A stretch of 64,000 nucleotides of DNA from Numida meleagris (lineage: Eukaryota; Chordata; Aves; Galliformes; Numididae): positions 102,802,138 to 102,866,137 of the forward strand of contig NC_034410.1 in NCBI RefSeq assembly GCF_002078875.1, given 5' to 3'. Shown piece after piece: positions 59,001-64,000 of this stretch. The notes beneath the pieces were generated by a model. That model worked only from the letters and a program-made list of their open reading frames with translations. It was not told the DNA's origin and did no database searches. The stretch's first letter is position 1. Each line of letters opens with the position of its first letter. A program made the translations under genes and the position numbers.

Positions 59001-61756
59001 GCTAGCCAGTCAGTATTCTCAGCTGTCCCGTGATGTTATCTTCACCATTTTCTTATCCCCTGTCCTCTAACTGCTTGCACAATGTTTGGACATTAATACT
59101 ACGCTTTTAAAGGGAACAAAACTTGTTGAAATGATGACTTTGCTGGCTTTGCTGACTTTGCTGTAGTTTGGATGACTGCCCATGTCTCTGAATGGGAATC
59201 TGTTGAGTACATTATGGAGATTGAATGTTCAAATTCATTTGTCTCAATAATGATCTCAGATGCAGCAAGACTACAATTTCCTTTTTTTTTGTTTCTTTTG
59301 CTCTGAAGCCTTTATCTGATGCTGACTGATTTGAAAAATCTGACTGAATACGAGGTGGAGAAGTTACTGCAGGAGTAGATTATAGTAATGAGGTGTTTCC
59401 AGCATCATCTTGGGAATTGCTTGGTGAAAGGTCCATCAGTTCTGCAACGTTTTATATAATTAGGCCAGCTGGAGGTAGCCTTGAACAACTGTGGAGCACT
59501 AACACTTCTCAAGTTTAAGGGATACATACAACTTTACGGTCTCTAAAAACATTCTTGTAAACAATGCGGTATAACTTGAAGAAAAAAAAGTGCTTTGAGG
59601 GGAAGATATTAAGCACACAGAACTACATTAGTTCTGATGAATAAAGTTGTAAATGTTTACACTGAGCAGAAGAGCAAGAAAAGCATGTGGTAAGTGAATG
59701 ATGGTGTCTAGTGTTGCAGAAGTACTGCTATTTTCTGTAAGCAAAAGCCTAGATAGTATGATGGATGCTGACTTGTAAATTTTGCTGTTTACATAACTGA
59801 ATCATTTGTCTCATCATCACAAAAGAAAAAAAGGCAACTACTCATAGCAAAGTCTTCATTCTCTGATTTCTGTTGAAAAAAATCTTGAGCATGTGTGTTT
59901 TTTCAGTCTTAAATGGAAAGATGTCCATTTAGGAATCATTCACTGAAATACCTTTTTTCCTTTTTTTCTTTCTTTTCAATATCATAGCTAATGCAATGCT
60001 TGATGTGAAGAAGAATGAGTCTGTCTATCTGAAGTAAAAGTTAGAAAAAATGAAATTAGCAAAATTATAAAAGGGGAAAGAAAAACCCTCCCTTTGCCCC
60101 TGCGACAAACAAACAATGGCAACAATAATCCTTTATTGTAGATTCTGATTTAAGTAGTAGTAGCAAGTAGAGTAGGTAATTAATGTAGGAGTGACAAGCT
60201 CAGGTGGTCTTTCAAGTTGAATTTTTCTCCAAGTGAAATCTCAGACAGCTGAAAAGCAAGCAAAAATAAAAGCAAGCAGTGTATTTCAGGCTTAATAAGT
60301 GAAATAACTGTACTGACTGAATGAGGAATTCCAATTAATTTTTTAATGACTGGGGGGGAGGAAGGGAGGAGAACTGGATAATTTGCTGCCATGCTGTGGC
60401 GGTGCGTTCTTTTCTAAAAACATGTGCATGCACACGCATGCAGAGAACTCCGGTCTAAACAGATTTCGTAAGTTCTGAGAGCAGGGAGAGTGCTGGCTGA
60501 GGGACTATTACAGTTGCATGTCAGATCATCCAAAGACTGACATCAAACTCAGAGATTTATGTTGGAGGACAAACTCGGCCTGATAAAATAGGGAAGCTGT
60601 GTTTTCTTCAGGGAGAGTGCTCCCTTCTACCTGTGCTCCCAGCTGGACAGCAGAAGCATCTGAAAGCAGTGTAGCTGTATTAGCAAGGGGGCAAAGCTAG
60701 CAGGTCTGTCAACAGGCTTGCTTGGGTTGAGCTCCAGAGCAGCTGGCGTCTATTGAACAGAGCAAAATAGTATGTATCTTGAAGTGTGGACATATGCCTT
60801 CATTCATCCTTCTCTTCTTCCTTCTCTGTTCTGGAGGCTATTTCCTATCCTCAAACATGTGAAAGAAGGGGGAGTCTTGCCTTGTTACTTGGGGCTCATA
60901 AAAATATTGTTGAAGAGATCTGCTGGCTACTTGATCTGGCTTTAAATAAATAATCCCATCCTAAGTTACCTAACTCAGGCAGAGGTTGTCTTTGCATTGA
61001 GGGATTTTGGAGTTGAGTGAAAACCAAATATATGCCAACACATCTACATCTCTAACTTGCTTTCAGATATATTTGGAGATTCAAATATGTTCAGGGGAGG
61101 GCATGGGAAAACAGCAGTGAAATGAGAGCATCCTGTTTAGCTGGATAACGAGATGTTTCAGAGTGGTTACATCAAGTGGTTGGGGTAAAACGGTTTGAAC
61201 AATTTTAGTGTCTAATGGTTATGAATTGAGATTGGGAACTATGCATATTCTTAATTCATAAAGCTCAGTAGCTTCAACTTTTAATACTAATGCAATCACA
61301 TACATCACTTCTGATGAAATGTTCTCTGCTAATCAGCAATGGTTTCTGATGTAAGGAACCAGCAGCGAGGCTCCTGTTGTGACTGTGTTGATACCACAGT
61401 GCAGTCTCCATAAAAAGTGTTATTTATGCAGTGCTGCCTGTAGGACTGTTAATATTTCAAGAACAACTTATTGGAATTTGTGAAGTGTGTCCAGAAAGAC
61501 ATGAAATGATGCTGTCAAATATGTTGTTGCAGTAAGCATTGCAGAACTTCCTGAAACTGTGATTAAAAAAAAACCAAACTAGCATTTTAGGATACTGTGT
61601 ACTGTATTTAATGTAGGTGTTTTCTCTTTGAATTAGATGCAACAGTTGGAATTAGCACAAATGCAACAGAGAGAAGCTAACCTTACAGCTTTGGCAGCCA
61701 TTGGACCAAGGAAGAAGAGACCACTGGATTCATCAAACGCTGGATCTGGGACGGAG
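840..61756 (+). CDS. TAF4B: TAF4B, TFIID subunit 4B (14 exons, 3'-incomplete)
   Basis: TAF4B is a nuclear subunit of the general transcription factor TFIID. It pairs with TAF12 through a histone fold and is enriched in gonads, where it supports germ-cell and granulosa-cell transcription (established for mammals). Joining the 14 exons listed here gives an unbroken 777-codon frame. In order it carries a low-complexity N-terminus, a TAFH/NHR1 domain at about residues 232-327 ([24 protein letters not shown]), a KPV-repeat linker at about 361-464, and the TAF4 C-terminal domain from about 576 ([36 protein letters not shown]), ending with the basic motif PRKKRP. The NVKKCKNFL and SRSNKEDPE blocks match TAF4B rather than TAF4, and there is no Gln-rich N-terminus as in TAF4. 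The last exon is missing because the window ends. The family length is roughly 860 residues in human, so about 50 residues are expected beyond the window. Confidence 0.96.
6757..7190 (-). mobile_element. CR1 LINE 3' fragment
   Basis: The fragment begins with the inverted CR1 terminal repeat (ATAGAATCAC) and GGTTGGAAAAGACC. It continues through reverse-complement CR1 3'UTR and ORF2-end sequence (CTGGGCAGCCTGTTCCA, AAGGTCTCCCCTGAGCC). It is truncated at its 5' end, as is usual for CR1, and has no intact frame. Confidence 0.9.
7912..7972 (+). repeat. Degenerate short tandem repeat (about 20-nt unit, 3 copies)
   Basis: The core TTGCTATCATCTG occurs at about 7917 and 7939, and once more with one change at 7954, each followed by GAGT or similar. 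It is a small local duplication of no evident function. Confidence 0.6.
8141..8480 (-). mobile_element. CR1 LINE 3' fragment with ORF2 C-terminus remnant
   Basis: The fragment starts at the inverted terminal repeat ATCATAGAATCATAGAATGG. The minus strand still reads as the CR1 reverse-transcriptase protein tail ([18 protein letters not shown], then HWNRL and [20 protein letters not shown]) to its natural stop. The 5' part is missing. It is a retroposed, non-autonomous remnant. Confidence 0.92.
9175..9718. mobile_element. Solo LTR of an avian ERVL-type endogenous retrovirus
   Basis: The left end (GTTGTGGTTTAACCCAGCAG, then CTCACTCCCCCCTCC, then AACTCGTGGATTGAGATAAA) and right end (TCTCTGTGTTATCAACATTG through CTGAAGAAACCAATTCTGTC) match a widespread bird LTR family I know as starting TGTCATGGTTTAACCC. 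The 5-base sequence CAGAG flanks both ends (9170-9174 and 9719-9723) as a target-site duplication, the ERVL size. An AATAAA lies at 9259-9264. No internal viral genes are present, so this is a recombined solo LTR. Confidence 0.8.
10799..10824. repeat. T26 homopolymer
   Basis: An uninterrupted run of 26 T lies in intron 1, preceded by CAATAAAAATTGC. No transcript-like sequence with a poly(A) signal was recognised on the minus strand, so a processed-pseudogene tail is not supported. Confidence 0.9.
15360..15432 (-). mobile_element. Short CR1 3' end fragment
   Basis: ACAGAATTGTTGGAGTTGGA, a C-tract, then GCTAAAGCAGATTCCCTAGA match the reverse complement of a CR1 3' end. Only about 70 bases are recognisable. 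Confidence 0.7.
16714..16862 (+). CDS. TAF4B: TAF4B exon 2
   Basis: The acceptor TTTTTCTCCAACAG joins in phase to exon 1 and completes Gly90. It encodes [18 protein letters not shown], a block well conserved between TAF4 and TAF4B, then a Gln/Asn-rich stretch and VRICAVQ. The donor is CAG|GTAACT, and the exon ends in phase 0 (residues 90-139). A CR1 fragment starts about 65 bases after this donor. Confidence 0.95.
16863..17643 (+). other. TAF4B intron 2
   Basis: This short intron of 781 bases is about half CR1 sequence. The rest is AT-rich with no recognisable feature other than the splice sites. Confidence 0.9.
16928..17285 (-). mobile_element. CR1 LINE fragment in intron 2
   Basis: The minus strand reads [20 protein letters not shown] and [20 protein letters not shown], the conserved end of the CR1 reverse transcriptase, with frameshifts. 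The terminal 3' repeat is absent, so this piece is truncated at both ends. It lies between exons 2 and 3, 65 bases from the exon 2 donor. Confidence 0.92.
17644..17751 (+). CDS. TAF4B: TAF4B exon 3
   Basis: The 36-codon exon (residues 140-175) has the acceptor TTTTTTCTTTAAG and the donor [29 protein letters not shown] matches the corresponding human block in which Asn-Ser is followed by Gln-Leu and Lys-Lys. It is Thr/Val/Pro-rich and probably disordered. Confidence 0.93.
18831..18875 (+). CDS. TAF4B: Candidate TAF4B cassette exon (45 nt, in frame)
   Basis: A strong polypyrimidine tract and acceptor (TCTTCCTTTTCACTACAG) is followed by exactly 15 codons ([15 protein letters not shown]) and a GTACGT donor. 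It would insert in phase 0 between exons 3 and 4 without breaking the frame. The human protein, as far as I recall it, has no counterpart, and the donor is only moderate. It could be an optional avian exon or a chance match. Confidence 0.3.
20033..20071. repeat. Compound (TG)6(GA)14 microsatellite
   Basis: Six TG units run directly into fourteen GA units. The array is uninterrupted and therefore probably polymorphic. Confidence 0.95.
21958..22125 (+). CDS. TAF4B: TAF4B exon 4
   Basis: The 56-codon exon (residues 176-231) has the acceptor ATTTTTTTTCTTTTCAG and the donor ACA|GTAAGG. It is rich in Ala, Thr, Val and Pro ([18 protein letters not shown]) and forms a disordered linker ahead of the TAFH domain. 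It corresponds in position to the variable human segment containing TPGKPL. Confidence 0.92.
22232..22357 (+). CDS. TAF4B: TAF4B exon 5 (start of TAFH domain)
   Basis: The 42-codon exon (residues 232-273) is separated from exon 4 by an intron of only 106 bases. It encodes the first helices of the TAFH/NHR1 domain ([20 protein letters not shown], then [10 protein letters not shown]). TAFH domains bind short hydrophobic motifs of transcription regulators. The donor is TTG|GTGAGA. This is one of the best-conserved exons in the window. Confidence 0.97.
22358..24473 (+). other. TAF4B intron 5
   Basis: AT-rich intron with a somewhat GC-richer stretch at about 23430-23860 that matches no repeat I know and shows no splice-bounded exon in phase. 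It splits the TAFH domain between exons 5 and 6. Confidence 0.75.
24474..24563 (+). CDS. TAF4B: TAF4B exon 6 (middle of TAFH domain)
   Basis: The 30-codon exon (residues 274-303) has the acceptor TCTTTCCTCTTAG and the donor AAG|GTAAGC. It encodes [17 protein letters not shown] and the diagnostic [12 protein letters not shown] of the TAFH domain. Both borders are in phase 0. Confidence 0.97.
24564..28312 (+). other. TAF4B intron 6
   Basis: Intron between the second and third TAFH exons. It holds one sense-oriented CR1 fragment (25541-25984) and an A-run near 26083. Nothing else was recognised. Confidence 0.8.
25541..25984 (+). mobile_element. CR1 LINE 3' fragment (sense)
   Basis: The fragment runs from AGCTGTTGGAAGGGGTCCGG through GAGGGCTGGAGCACC and GGTTTTAAACTAAAAGAG to AAGGTCCTTTCCAACTTTAG and the terminal CTATGATTCTCTG. 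It is 5'-truncated and the coding frame is broken. It is one of only two CR1 copies here in the same direction as TAF4B. Confidence 0.92.
28313..28888 (+). CDS. TAF4B: TAF4B exon 7 (end of TAFH and KPV-repeat linker)
   Basis: At 192 codons (residues 304-495) this is the largest exon. It begins with the last TAFH helix ([20 protein letters not shown]). A long Ser/Thr/Val/Ala/Pro linker follows, with six Lys-Pro-Val units, and the exon ends in [11 protein letters not shown] and VKVKQL. The composition keeps the other + frame and one minus frame open over most of the exon; these are shadows. The acceptor follows a T13 tract and the donor is TTG|GTAAGA. Confidence 0.96.
28484..28795 (+). repeat. 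TAF4B: KPV protein repeat within exon 7
   Basis: Six copies of a Lys-Pro-Val core occur in exon codons 58-161, at spacings of 15, 16, 35, 16 and 19 codons. Typical units read [16 protein letters not shown] and [12 protein letters not shown]. The nucleotide copies have diverged, so this is an old tandem expansion and not a fresh minisatellite. Confidence 0.7.
28889..33690 (+). other. TAF4B intron 7
   Basis: AT-rich intron with no recognisable transposon. It contains a T10A10 palindromic tract at 30131-30150 and a somewhat GC-richer stretch at about 30.66-31.27 kb of unknown nature. Confidence 0.75.
30131..30150. repeat. T10A10 palindromic tract
   Basis: Ten T are followed directly by ten A, a perfect 20-base inverted repeat with no loop. 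Such tracts resist nucleosome wrapping. A similar T13A9 tract is at 46724-46745. Confidence 0.9.
33691..33826 (+). CDS. TAF4B: TAF4B exon 8
   Basis: The acceptor TTCCACTTGCAG leads into [20 protein letters not shown], matching the human block that follows VKQL. Ser/Thr/Gln-rich linker continues to NQFPA, and the exon ends in phase 1 with donor CCG|GTATGG (residues 496-540). Confidence 0.95.
33827..34381 (+). other. TAF4B intron 8
   Basis: A 555-base intron. No feature was seen apart from its splice sites. Confidence 0.85.
34382..34487 (+). CDS. TAF4B: TAF4B exon 9
   Basis: The exon joins in phase to exon 8 to complete Gly541 and encodes [20 protein letters not shown], one of the most conserved linker motifs of TAF4 proteins. 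The donor is CAG|GTAAAA. It ends in phase 2 after the first two bases of an Arg or Ser codon; which one depends on the tandem acceptor of exon 10. Confidence 0.96.
36086..36574 (-). mobile_element. CR1 LINE 3' part, before assembly gap
   Basis: It starts at the inverted terminal repeat ATCACAGAATCACAGAATTG and runs through the CR1 3' region (TTGGAAGGGACCTCTGGAGG) and the reverse-transcriptase end, stopping at GGACACAGTACTC where the gap begins. The coding frame is degraded. Confidence 0.9.
36575..37274. other. Assembly gap (700 N)
   Basis: Seven hundred N lie inside CR1 sequence. Open frames that appear to cross it are artefacts. Both edges map to the same CR1 position, so the stated size may be wrong. 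Confidence 0.99.
37275..37550 (-). mobile_element. CR1 LINE part, after assembly gap
   Basis: GGACACAGTACTCCAACTGG, CTCTTCTGATGGAAACCAGG and CCAAGTTACAAGGCAAAACC correspond to successive parts of CR1 ORF2 on the minus strand. It continues further 5' in the element than the part before the gap, as expected for one insertion. Confidence 0.88.
40491..40496 (+). promoter_or_regulatory. TAF4B: NAGNAG tandem splice acceptor (TAGCAG)
   Basis: TAG and CAG lie side by side at the start of exon 10. Use of the second gives Phe-Arg-Asp-Glu-Asp, as in human. Use of the first inserts a single Ser before Arg. Both keep the frame. The choice sits at the edge of the TAF4 C-terminal domain. Confidence 0.7.
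40497..40666 (+). CDS. TAF4B: TAF4B exon 10 (start of TAF4 C-terminal domain)
   Basis: Residues 576-632 encode [28 protein letters not shown] and the first histone-fold helix of the TAF4 C-terminal domain, which contacts TAF12. The start is taken at the downstream AG of the tandem acceptor because that reproduces the human sequence. The donor is TCG|GTGAGA, in phase 1. Confidence 0.96.
40667..43364 (+). other. TAF4B intron 10
   Basis: AT-rich intron. A GC-richer stretch at about 42.5-42.7 kb was not identified. No transposon was recognised. Confidence 0.75.
43365..43495 (+). CDS. TAF4B: TAF4B exon 11
   Basis: The exon completes Gly633 and encodes [20 protein letters not shown], then [18 protein letters not shown], the most conserved helical part of the TAF4 C-terminal domain. 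The acceptor is TGCTTCTACAG and the donor AAG|GTAAAG. It ends in phase 0 at residue 676. Confidence 0.97.
44651..44677. repeat. A27 homopolymer
   Basis: An uninterrupted run of 27 A. On the minus strand it encodes the poly-Phe stretch of the 44020-44730 open frame. No AATAAA lies just upstream, so a retroposed tail is uncertain. Confidence 0.9.
46724..46745. repeat. T13A9 tract
   Basis: Thirteen T followed directly by nine A, similar in structure to the tract at 30131-30150. Confidence 0.9.
47990..48047 (+). mobile_element. CR1 3' terminal fragment (sense)
   Basis: GACATTGGACCTGATGACTT, then CACCTTTCAACATAAACTATTCTGTGATTT resembles a diverged CR1 3' end with its terminal repeat. Only about 60 bases remain. 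Confidence 0.6.
48632..48757 (+). CDS. TAF4B: TAF4B exon 12
   Basis: The 42-codon exon (residues 677-718) has the acceptor ATTCTCTTTCCAG and the donor AAG|GTAAGA. It encodes [20 protein letters not shown] followed by a charged Glu/Arg helix, typical of the extended helical part of the TAF4 domain. Confidence 0.96.
48758..49699 (+). other. TAF4B intron 12
   Basis: A 942-base intron. A G-rich stretch (GGAGGGGGAGGGGAGG, about 49541-49557) is the only notable feature. Confidence 0.8.
49700..49756 (+). CDS. TAF4B: TAF4B exon 13 (57 nt)
   Basis: This 19-codon exon (residues 719-737) is too short for ordinary ORF calling. It encodes [19 protein letters not shown], almost the same as the human TAF4B segment. 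The acceptor is CCTTTGGTAG and the donor GAG|GTAGGA; both borders are in phase 0, so skipping it would preserve the frame. Confidence 0.95.
51564..52226 (-). other. Unassigned 220-codon open frame, minus strand
   Basis: One of the longest uninterrupted non-exonic frames in the window. The product would have a central hydrophobic stretch ([20 protein letters not shown]) that could span a membrane. It has no recognised domain, no clear promoter and no splice partners. The listed start is TTG, and no start codon can be defended. It may be a decayed coding remnant or chance. No function is proposed. Confidence 0.2.
52494..52713 (-). pseudogene. Possible coding remnant (helical, minus strand)
   Basis: The minus frame reads [17 protein letters not shown] and [19 protein letters not shown], strongly amphipathic and rich in Glu, Lys and Leu, unlike translated intron noise. 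It has no ATG. A consensus donor (GAG|GTGAGC) lies within it after the ELAYE codons. It could be a relic exon or retrocopy fragment of an unidentified gene. Confidence 0.25.
54688..55370 (-). mobile_element. CR1 LINE 3' fragment with reverse-transcriptase end
   Basis: It begins with three inverted terminal repeats (ATAGAATCATAGAATCATAG). The minus strand reads successive CR1 protein pieces: [20 protein letters not shown] and [16 protein letters not shown] upstream, then [20 protein letters not shown] in another frame, so at least one frameshift is present. It is the longest uninterrupted CR1 copy here. Confidence 0.93.
55371..55655 (-). other. Unassigned open segment fused to CR1
   Basis: The minus-strand frame of the CR1 continues without a stop for about 95 codons into sequence that is not CR1 (for example [20 protein letters not shown] and [19 protein letters not shown]). 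I do not recognise it. It may be an older repeat or decayed gene into which the CR1 inserted. Confidence 0.25.
60420..60442. repeat. Alternating purine-pyrimidine tract
   Basis: Twenty-three bases alternate strictly between purine and pyrimidine, mainly TG/CA/CG steps, with two ATGCA-type palindromes. This pattern can adopt Z-DNA. Confidence 0.7.
61637..61756 (+). CDS. TAF4B: TAF4B exon 14 (last one in window)
   Basis: The 40-codon exon (residues 738-777) has the acceptor TTTTCTCTTTGAATTAG. It encodes [20 protein letters not shown], then [13 protein letters not shown], which contains a basic KKRP motif that could act as a nuclear localisation signal. The donor GAG|GTATTG is the weakest among the well-supported exons. 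The frame stays open for 45 further codons into the intron. The terminal exon is not found before 64000. Confidence 0.95.
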
Positions 61757-64000
61757 GTATTGAGATGGCTTGCAGTGACTTGCATGGTGGTGTTGTATCT
61801 TCATATTGAACTAGTTTCATTCTTCTCTGTAGGAGGAAATTCCTACAGGGAAAAAGAATTCTCTTTTTACAAAATGATTAGTTACCTGCAGTAAGAAAAC
61901 CAGTCCCTGTGTTAGATACTTGCAAGGATTACTTCTGGTAAATTTAACGGGGATGCTTGTGTGTTATATGAAGAACTATGAGGAACGTTGTGTGTTAACT
62001 GAATCAAGTGGTGGCTCAGAGAAACTTCTGGATAATAATGCTCTGTAGTAGCCTTCCATGGCAGCTAGTTGTCATGGATCAGCAGTTGAACTCATGGTAG
62101 TTCTGGATGGCTTTTTGAAATGAAACTGGCATTTGATTGTGCACTTCTTTCTATGTGCAATGCATAGGGACTCTTGTTAACTATGCTCTGAGTTTTCCTT
62201 GGCTATATCACAAAAAAACCCCACCAAAAATAAATAAATACATAAAGCTAGACCATTCTCTTCCTGCAGTGAGTCAGATCTCTTATTCTGTCTCATGCAG
62301 CACTTTAAAAATGCCTTGAAGGTCCTTTTAACAGACCTTGGTCTGAACGTAGGTCTTAATGTTCTGCTGGAGATTAACTGTTTCCAAAACCTGGAAACAG
62401 TTAATGAGGCTGCAGAAGTTCTTTCCAAGAAGACTGATAGCCTGCTTCTGTTAGAAATCATCATCTTGGCTGGAAATGGGAGAAGGGTATTGCCAGCTGC
62501 GATGCAAATGTTGCCAGATTTGCCATTCTTTCTCGTGAAGCCTCAGTGCTGCATGAGTGAATGGCTGCTTGGCCTGTGACCTAAGCACAGTGAGCAGAAG
62601 CCCCAGGAAGTAACTTATGGTGGAAATGGTGCTTTTCCTGTCTGATAAACCTTAAGGCCTTTTTTCTACGTGTGTCCTCAGAAGCTTAAATATATGCTTG
62701 AATGAAAATACTCTTGCATTTTTGCATGCTGGAATCTGGGAAGACCTTGTATAAAGCTCAACTAATATTTACAACATAACTTGAGACAGTGGTGGTGGTA
62801 TCTGGCCTGTAGGCTTCCTCTCAGCCTGACAAAAGTCTTCTCTAAGGAGGTGGGGTAAACTTATTTCTTTGATTTTTTTATTTATTTATTCAATTATTTT
62901 TTTGGTTCTGTTGTGGAGACAGACACGTAAGTCCTTAAAAGCTTGCTATTTACTGCAAGTGAAGGAACTGGTATCTAAACAAGCTATAGAAAGCAGCATG
63001 CTCAGCTTTTGAGTAGCTACTCTTCGCTTCTTTCATGCTTTTTGATGCGCTTTCTCATGAAGCTGGAAGCACAGATTTTTTTTGTAATATCCCTGGAAAG
63101 ATTTGAAAAAAAGAGTACAGCATGAGAACTTTTCCCCCTTTCTTTTTTTTTCCCAAGCTTCTATCAAATAACTATTCCTCTTCTTCATAGTAGTTTCCTA
63201 CAATTATTGCCAGATTTGTTTCTGAATATTTAACAAGTCTGCCTATTGGGTGCTTTTCAGTTATTTTTCATCAGCTGCAATGTATCTGTTTTATTAAAAG
63301 CATTACAGAATTCTGCCAAAATGAAATGGAAAAGTGTTGGTATTATAAGGTGGCAATCCATTATTTACATTGTCATTTTTAAAAGAACATGCAGACTGTG
63401 CCTAAAACTCACCATAAACTTTGATTGTGTTTCATTATCAAAAATGTATCTGCTATTTTTAAGGTGTTTCTCTCACAGATAGCCTTACTAGTTACTGAGT
63501 TGTAAGGGAAGAAGGGGGAAGTAATTCTGCTAATGAAGCTACTTTTGTTTTCACATGCATTCCAACATCTAGTACTTAAGCTTCATGCTACCAGAAAGCA
63601 ATTCTCTGATTCTCTGCAGACCTCTCTATTTTTTTTGTGAAATTATGCAGGATGACAGACTTGTGAAGGCTCTTTATACCTAAGCATTAAAGTGTCCCAA
63701 TATATCCAAACAAGATTTATAAAAGGCTTAAGACTTCTCACGTAGAATAAGGAATGGTTTAGACAAACACTGTATTTCAAGAAGCAGAACATTTGTAATA
63801 CATTCATGATAACATGGCAAAACATTCTGAGCAGTAAACAACATTCCATTCTTCAGAGATGAAAGGAGGTCTTTGAAACTGAAAGCAAGTACAATATGGC
63901 CTTAGGCTGATACACATTTGGGCATCTTTAAAATCATCTTTTCGGGCAACCTGTCTGAGAATAATTTAAACAGGCAGGATGTACTTTCTCATTTCAAATT
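61757..64000 (+). other. TAF4B intron 14 (incomplete)
   Basis: Sequence after the exon 14 donor. It includes a 45-codon in-frame extension of exon 14, two overlapping AATAAA signals at 62229-62238, a both-strand open region with a 14-base hairpin (62177-62579), and AT-rich remainder. The terminal TAF4B exon was searched for and not found. Confidence 0.75.
62373..62405. repeat. Perfect 14-bp inverted repeat with 5-nt loop
   Basis: ATTAACTGTTTCCA (62373-62386) and its exact complement (62392-62405) are separated by AAACC. It lies inside a 95-codon + frame that is also open on the minus strand. It could form an RNA hairpin. Confidence 0.8.

Larger units (their letters stand above)
49757..61636 (+). 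other. TAF4B intron 13
   Basis: A long intron before exon 14. It has one CR1 copy (54688-55370) and a cluster of minus-strand open frames at 51564-52226, 52494-52713, 52958-53428 and 55371-55655 that I cannot assign. The rest is AT-rich, with a short TG repeat at about 50546-50566 and an alternating purine-pyrimidine tract at 60420-60442. Confidence 0.8.

Noticed and set aside
840..61756. Assignment to TAF4 instead of TAF4B
   Set aside because: TAFH reads NVKKCKNFL and the C-terminus reads SRSNKEDPE, both TAF4B-like. The long Gln/Ala/Gly-rich TAF4 N-terminus is absent.
1..64000. CRISPR arrays, bacterial operons, tRNA or rRNA genes
   Set aside because: No regularly spaced repeats, no Shine-Dalgarno-led gene strings and no tRNA or rRNA core motifs were seen. 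Exon-intron structure and CR1 repeats show a vertebrate nuclear locus.

Overview
The window is vertebrate and almost certainly avian nuclear DNA. Evidence: a GC-rich CpG-island promoter leads into a gene with small exons and AT-rich introns, and the dispersed repeats are CR1 LINE 3' ends (with the ATTCTATG-type terminal repeat) plus one solo LTR of a common bird ERV family. No tRNA-derived SINEs, Alu or L1 were seen. The species cannot be fixed from the sequence.

One protein-coding gene fills the window on the + strand: TAF4B, the gonad-enriched paralogue of TFIID subunit TAF4. Fourteen coding exons were read directly at 840-1107, 16714-16862, 17644-17751, 21958-22125, 22232-22357, 24474-24563, 28313-28888, 33691-33826, 34382-34487, 40497-40666, 43365-43495, 48632-48757, 49700-49756 and 61637-61756. 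All have GT-AG borders and continuous reading phase, giving 777 codons. The last exon (C-terminal part of the TAF4 domain, stop codon and 3'UTR) lies beyond base 64000. Domain order is a low-complexity N-terminus, a conserved [18 protein letters not shown] block, a Ser/Thr/Pro linker, the TAFH (NHR1) domain (exons 5-7), a KPV-repeat linker (exon 7), and the TAF4 C-terminal histone-fold/TAF12-binding region (exons 10-14) with a basic KKRP motif.

Layout: 1-840 is the promoter/CpG island and 5'UTR, with a TATA-like box, GC box, E-box, a G-quadruplex motif, two uORFs and a strong minus-strand 5' splice site. 1.1-16.7 kb is intron 1 (three CR1 pieces, one solo LTR). 16.7-28.9 kb holds exons 2-7. 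28.9-40.5 kb holds exons 8-9 and a CR1 interrupted by a 700-N assembly gap. 40.5-49.8 kb holds exons 10-13. 49.8-61.6 kb is intron 13, with a CR1 and several unexplained minus-strand open frames. 61.6-64 kb is exon 14 and the start of intron 14.

I found no clear new biological system. The observations most worth checking are a candidate 45-nt in-frame cassette exon, a NAGNAG acceptor, a uORF that overlaps the start codon as ATGA, a possible divergent minus-strand transcript at the promoter, an expanded KPV repeat in exon 7, and the cluster of unexplained minus-strand open frames in intron 13.
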